A stretch of DNA of 10,247 nucleotides from Planctomycetaceae bacterium (GTDB lineage: Bacteria; Planctomycetota; Planctomycetia; Isosphaerales; Isosphaeraceae): contig JAFANO010000553.1 of NCBI GenBank assembly GCA_019232645.1, positions 1 to 10,247 of the forward strand. Direction: 5' to 3'. Each line of letters starts with the position of its first letter. The stretch's first letter is position 1. The translations under genes were made by a program, and so were the position numbers. The notes under the pieces are model-generated. The model was not told the DNA's origin. It saw only the letters and a list, made by a program, of their open reading frames with translations, and ran no database searches. This document shows positions 6,346-10,247 of the stretch, one piece after another.

Positions 6346-6372
6346 GCCCGCGCCCGACCCGGTGTCGCGGGC
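6346..6372 (+). terminator. Hairpin just after the ADP-ribosylglycohydrolase
   Basis: GCCCGCG at 6346-6352 pairs with CGCGGGC at 6366-6372 around a 13-nt loop, 4 bases after the stop codon. A CTTTTT run appears only at about 6427, too far for a classic intrinsic terminator. It lies between two convergent genes, where termination is expected. Confidence 0.4.
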
Positions 6373-6541
6373 GACCCCGGCCGTCGCGTCGGCACTCATC
6401 GTCCAAGGGAGAATCTACCTATCTTGTCCTTTTTCTCTATCGAGGTGCGCAGGCCCTGCGAGCGATCGCCGATGCCGTCGCCCGGGTCTACGCTTCGAAA
6501 AGCTTCGAGCCGCCGCACGTCCGCTCCCTCGTATCCCTCCG

Positions 6542-7756
6542 TCAACCCTTCGGGTTCGCCACCCGGCCCATGAAGAGGAGGCTCCCCGTGCGCCGATCCC
6601 GGATCAGGAAGGCGAACGGATGATCCGCACGGAAGGAGGCCACGGGCTCGGGCCGAACCGCCCTGGCGGACATCGCGACGCCGGTGGCGGCGGCGGCTTC
6701 GGTCCCCTCCTCGTTCACCTCCACGAACGCCTTGTGGATCACGGCCGAGATGTACAGGTCCCGACCGCCGGTCATGCCCGAGAAGTCGGCCCGGTCGAGG
6801 TCGAAGGCGTCGGGCATCCCCATCGCCGAGAGCATACCCCGAAGCTCGAACCGCGCCTCGATCTTGAACCTCGGCAAGGCGACGTCGACCCGATGCGACT
6901 TCATGTCCGCCAGCCAGGAATCCAACCGGTCCGGCGTCAGCGCCTCCTCCAGCGTCGCCAAGCCGTCCGCCGCCTTGGGCAGGAGCACGATCATTGACAG
7001 GTCATCGCTCGCGTAAGGGAGCTCCAGCGCCTGGAAGGTGTCGCCCTCGAGGTAGTTGAAGCGGCCGACCTGGTGCATCATCGGGACGGTGACGCGCCCG
7101 TCCCCCGTCGCGAGGAAGGTCTCGTCCTTTGTCTCTCCCTTCGGGAATGGGTTCGCCCAATTCCCCTTGAAATAGATTGCATTGGTCAGGACCAGCCGCG
7201 TCAGCGGGGTGATCGAAGAGGGCTGGATGAGGTCCTTGATCTTGCCCCCGGTCTGCTCCTCGACCCAGGCGTTGATCGTCCGGCAGGTCAGCTCAGCCGA
7301 CCGGAAATCGACCTGTCTCAGCCCCGCCCCGTAGTCTTCGGCCATCACCTGGAGGAACCCGGGCAGGAAATGCGTGCCCTCTTGGCCCCAGAGGGAGTTG
7401 GCGACGGAGAGCTTGTACGGCCGGGATTGACCCTCCCCGAGGATCCGCCGGGCCAACTCCGCGAAGGCCGCGTGGAGCCGCTCACCAGGCACGTCGAAAT
7501 GGAGGGTCCTGGCCATCTGCGTTGCGGTCTCGCCCCGGGCCCCCGCGGAGGTCATGGCCAGCGCGGTCGAGAGGCTGTAGGGCGACAGGAAGAGGTTGCC
7601 CGACCCCGGTCGCAGCCTGCTGTAGAGGTCCAGGGCGAACCGCGTGTTGCCTCGCACGACTTCTTCCATTGGACGATCCTTTCGGGGAGTATCGGCCCGG
7701 CTCGTCGCGCCCAGCACCAGCACCAGGATCAGCAGCGTCGGCGTGACGTACCTCAT
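6542..7756 (-). CDS. Secreted serpin (serine protease inhibitor family)
   Basis: A 404-residue serpin, close to the usual 370-400 for the fold. Residues 1-21 are a signal peptide (core LLILVLVLG, cleavage probably after SRA), so it acts outside the cytoplasm. Family landmarks follow in order: NLFLSPYSLSTALAMTSAGARG, NAIYFKGNW, FQALELPY, MIVLLP, the hinge EEGTEAAAATG from residue 349, and the C-terminal signature DHPFAFLIRDRRTGSLLFMG. The hinge has the small-residue pattern (Gly P15, Thr P14, Ala P12-P9) of inhibitory serpins that insert the loop after cleavage. Counting from Glu349 as P17 gives Arg365 as P1 and Ala366 as P1', predicting inhibition of trypsin-like proteases. The ATG at 7756 is chosen because AGGAGG lies 5 nt upstream and overlaps the alternative GTG at 7762. 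Bacterial serpins are patchily distributed and often thought to be acquired, but codon use here matches its neighbours. Confidence 0.97.
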   Translation of the reverse strand: MRYVTPTLLILVLVLGATSRADTPRKDRPMEEVVRGNTRFALDLYSRLRPGSGNLFLSPYSLSTALAMTSAGARGETATQMARTLHFDVPGERLHAAFAELARRILGEGQSRPYKLSVANSLWGQEGTHFLPGFLQVMAEDYGAGLRQVDFRSAELTCRTINAWVEEQTGGKIKDLIQPSSITPLTRLVLTNAIYFKGNWANPFPKGETKDETFLATGDGRVTVPMMHQVGRFNYLEGDTFQALELPYASDDLSMIVLLPKAADGLATLEEALTPDRLDSWLADMKSHRVDVALPRFKIEARFELRGMLSAMGMPDAFDLDRADFSGMTGGRDLYISAVIHKAFVEVNEEGTEAAAATGVAMSARAVRPEPVASFRADHPFAFLIRDRRTGSLLFMGRVANPKG

Positions 7757-7761
7757 GCGCA

Positions 7762-7767
7762 CCTCCT
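7762..7767 (-). promoter_or_regulatory. Ribosome binding site of the serpin gene
   Basis: AGGAGG on the minus strand, 5 nt before the ATG at 7756. The alternative in-frame GTG at 7762 overlaps the end of this site, so it is unlikely to be the start. Confidence 0.75.
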
Positions 7768-7871
7768 AGAGGGACGGGAGGATGCCCCTCCCCGGTCCTC
7801 CGGCGACTCGATCTCCTCACATGGTACGAGAACATCGACGCGCAGGCGCCACCCGGCCTGTCCGGTTGACC

Positions 7872-7888
7872 CCCGAAGCCTCTTCGGG
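7872..7888. repeat. GC hairpin upstream of the serpin gene
   Basis: CCCGAAG (7872-7878) and CTTCGGG (7882-7888) form a perfect 7-bp stem with a CCT loop, about 115 bases before the serpin start. No T-tract adjoins it on either strand. It may be a leader structure or a protein site; nothing more can be said. Confidence 0.35.
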
Positions 7889-7929
7889 TGGGGTGGTCGG
7901 TCTGGCTTCGCGAGGTGGTCGGGCGGGCC

Positions 7930-8097
7930 GTGCATGGAAAGGCTCTCTCAGACGTGGAGCGACCCGCGCCGGGTTCGGGGTAGGTCCACGTCCGCGTCAC
8001 CGCCTCGGGCACCAACCCCGTCGACGCCATCATCCACGAGGACGGCTGGTGTGCCGGGAACGAGTTGCCGGTCGTCCTCGGCTACGCCCTTCAGGCC
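7930..8097 (+). pseudogene. Remnant of an MDR-family quinone oxidoreductase / zinc-type alcohol dehydrogenase
   Basis: The frame starting at 7930 reads DVERPAPGSG (7951-7980), then TAG at 7981-7983, then VHVRVTASGTNPVDAIIHED (7984-8043) and LPVVLGY (8065-8085). This is the N-terminal GroES-like segment of MDR-superfamily quinone oxidoreductases, where the usual order is PxPGxGEVxVRVxAxGxNPVD followed by LPxVLGxD. The TAG falls exactly where these proteins have Glu, so a single GAG-to-TAG change explains it. No intact start with ribosome site precedes it, resemblance stops after GY near 8085, and the nucleotide-binding domain (about 250 residues) is missing. It is therefore a decayed fragment, not a short gene. 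Third positions are still GC-rich, suggesting it derives from a resident or similar genome. Confidence 0.75.
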
Positions 8098-8312
8098 CGA
8101 TCGGTCCGTCCCCTCAAAATCCTGCCCCGCGCTGAATCGCGAGCCCATCCCCGTCCCACATCTCGATGTTCCCCGATGCTCCCGCCCGGAGTCTACTGTC
8201 GACCCCGTAGTTCCAGGCCGAATTTGACTTAAATCTCTAATTTACAAACAGTTAGGCGAAAATCCACTCTCTCCGCAGCCACGAAGCTCGGAGTGCGTGA
8301 TGCGAGGTTAAG

Positions 8313-8329
8313 TCCTTGATCGGCAAGGA
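8313..8329. repeat. Small hairpin in the AT-rich island
   Basis: TCCTTG (8313-8318) and CAAGGA (8324-8329) form a perfect 6-bp stem with an ATCGG loop. It lies 30 bases before a longer hairpin, so the two could form a structured leader. Function unknown. Confidence 0.35.
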
Positions 8330-8358
8330 GTTATCTGATCTTGTTAATTAGGATGAAG

Positions 8359-8388
8359 AAGCAGCTTTATATGGCAATAAAACTGCTT
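8359..8388. repeat. 12-bp imperfect inverted repeat in the AT-rich island
   Basis: AAGCAGCTTTAT (8359-8370) pairs with ATAAAACTGCTT (8377-8388) at 11 of 12 positions, with one C/A mismatch and a 6-nt ATGGCA loop. No T-tract follows. It may be an operator, an RNA leader stem or one end of a small mobile element. Confidence 0.5.
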
Positions 8389-8633
8389 AAGTACTATGTA
8401 ACCAAGGAGATATAGCGAAAGCGTCTTGGAGCTTGGGTCTATCCTTTGTCAAGGGCCCCGTGTTACAATGAAGAAATGGAACGAGAAGATTTGATGGCTC
8501 ATATCGCTTCATCATGCATGGCCAGAGAGCTCCGACTTGTCGACAGCGTGGGCAAAAGTCAGGTCGCTCTGTCCCATGACATAATGAGCCGGGCGGGAGG
8601 GATCCGAATCTTGGAACTAGAACAATTTTTCTC

Positions 8634-8639
8634 AAAGGT
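8634..8639 (+). promoter_or_regulatory. Ribosome binding site deciding the kinase start
   Basis: AAAGGT lies 7 nt before the ATG at 8647. Earlier in-frame ATGs at 8476, 8494, 8518 and 8584 have no comparable site. Confidence 0.55.
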
Positions 8640-8646
8640 CAAGGCG

Positions 8647-10247
<1,601 letters not shown>

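Larger units (their letters stand above)
8226..8640. other. AT-rich island before the kinase gene
   Basis: About 415 bases with clearly lower GC than everything around it (for example TTGACTTAAATCTCTAATTT at 8224-8243). It contains hairpins at 8313-8329 and 8359-8388. The downstream kinase frame is open back to 8416, but third positions in that part are close to half A/T, unlike the kinase itself, so I treat it as non-coding. A minus-strand frame at 8387-8635 has no ribosome site or family resemblance. The kinase promoter probably lies here. It could also be the scar of a small insertion. Confidence 0.5.

Noticed and set aside
5505..6395. Minus-strand frame over the ADP-ribosylglycohydrolase
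   Set aside because: Antisense shadow; the plus strand carries the family motifs and ribosome site.
8580..8625. tRNA-like T-loop (ATCCGAATC) near 8600
   Set aside because: No matching acceptor stem, D-loop or anticodon arm could be drawn around it.
8387..8635. Minus-strand 82-codon frame with CPRC in the AT-rich island
   Set aside because: No ribosome site, no family resemblance, and codon use unlike the other genes. A single CxxC is not enough.
8476..8646. In-frame N-terminal extension of the kinase (ATGs at 8476, 8494, 8518, 8584)
   Set aside because: The frame is open, but codon third positions are near half A/T, no ribosome site precedes these ATGs, and AAAGGT supports the start at 8647.

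Overview
The window looks like a piece of a high-GC planctomycete chromosome, most likely from the Isosphaeraceae or close relatives. This is inferred from the very high third-position GC of the real genes, the long intergenic spacers, a bacterial secreted serpin, a secreted DUF5648-type protein and a PAS-GAF histidine kinase. No marker gene (rRNA, ribosomal protein) is present to prove the lineage.

Layout. 1-518: no gene, a few small inverted repeats. 519-863 (+): small ArsR-type winged-helix regulator. 864-1376: no convincing gene. 1377-1706 (-): two short tandem ORFs (46 and 53 codons), the upstream one a clear single-span membrane peptide. 1824-2858 (-): secreted protein with an unknown N-terminal domain and three C-terminal HFYTT-type repeats (DUF5648-like). 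2859-3178: spacer with an AT-rich element bounded by an 8-bp inverted repeat. 3179-4342 (-): YqjM/NamA-type old yellow enzyme. 4343-4557: divergent promoter region. 4558-5049 (+): ferritin-like/bacterioferritin-type protein, then a strong GC hairpin. 5050-5570: spacer with a 61-nt nested palindrome. 5571-6341 (+): ADP-ribosylglycohydrolase (DraG family). 6542-7756 (-): secreted serpin, convergent with the hydrolase, with Arg predicted at P1. 7930-8097 (+): short remnant of an MDR-family quinone oxidoreductase gene, with an in-frame TAG where the family usually has Glu. 8226-8640: AT-rich island with two hairpins. 8647 to the window end (+): PAS-GAF-HisKA-HATPase sensor kinase, cut off by the window edge.

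How the genes fit together. Most genes are single transcription units rather than an operon. The divergent old yellow enzyme and ferritin-like gene could share control and would fit redox/iron stress, but no operator is visible. The serpin and the DUF5648-like protein both carry signal peptides and act outside the cytoplasm. I see no CRISPR array, toxin-antitoxin pair, phage module or intact insertion sequence. The less ordinary items are the nested palindrome at 5329-5389, the decayed oxidoreductase next to an AT-rich island, the P1-Arg serpin and the unlisted small membrane-peptide ORFs. I do not see a clear new multi-gene system.
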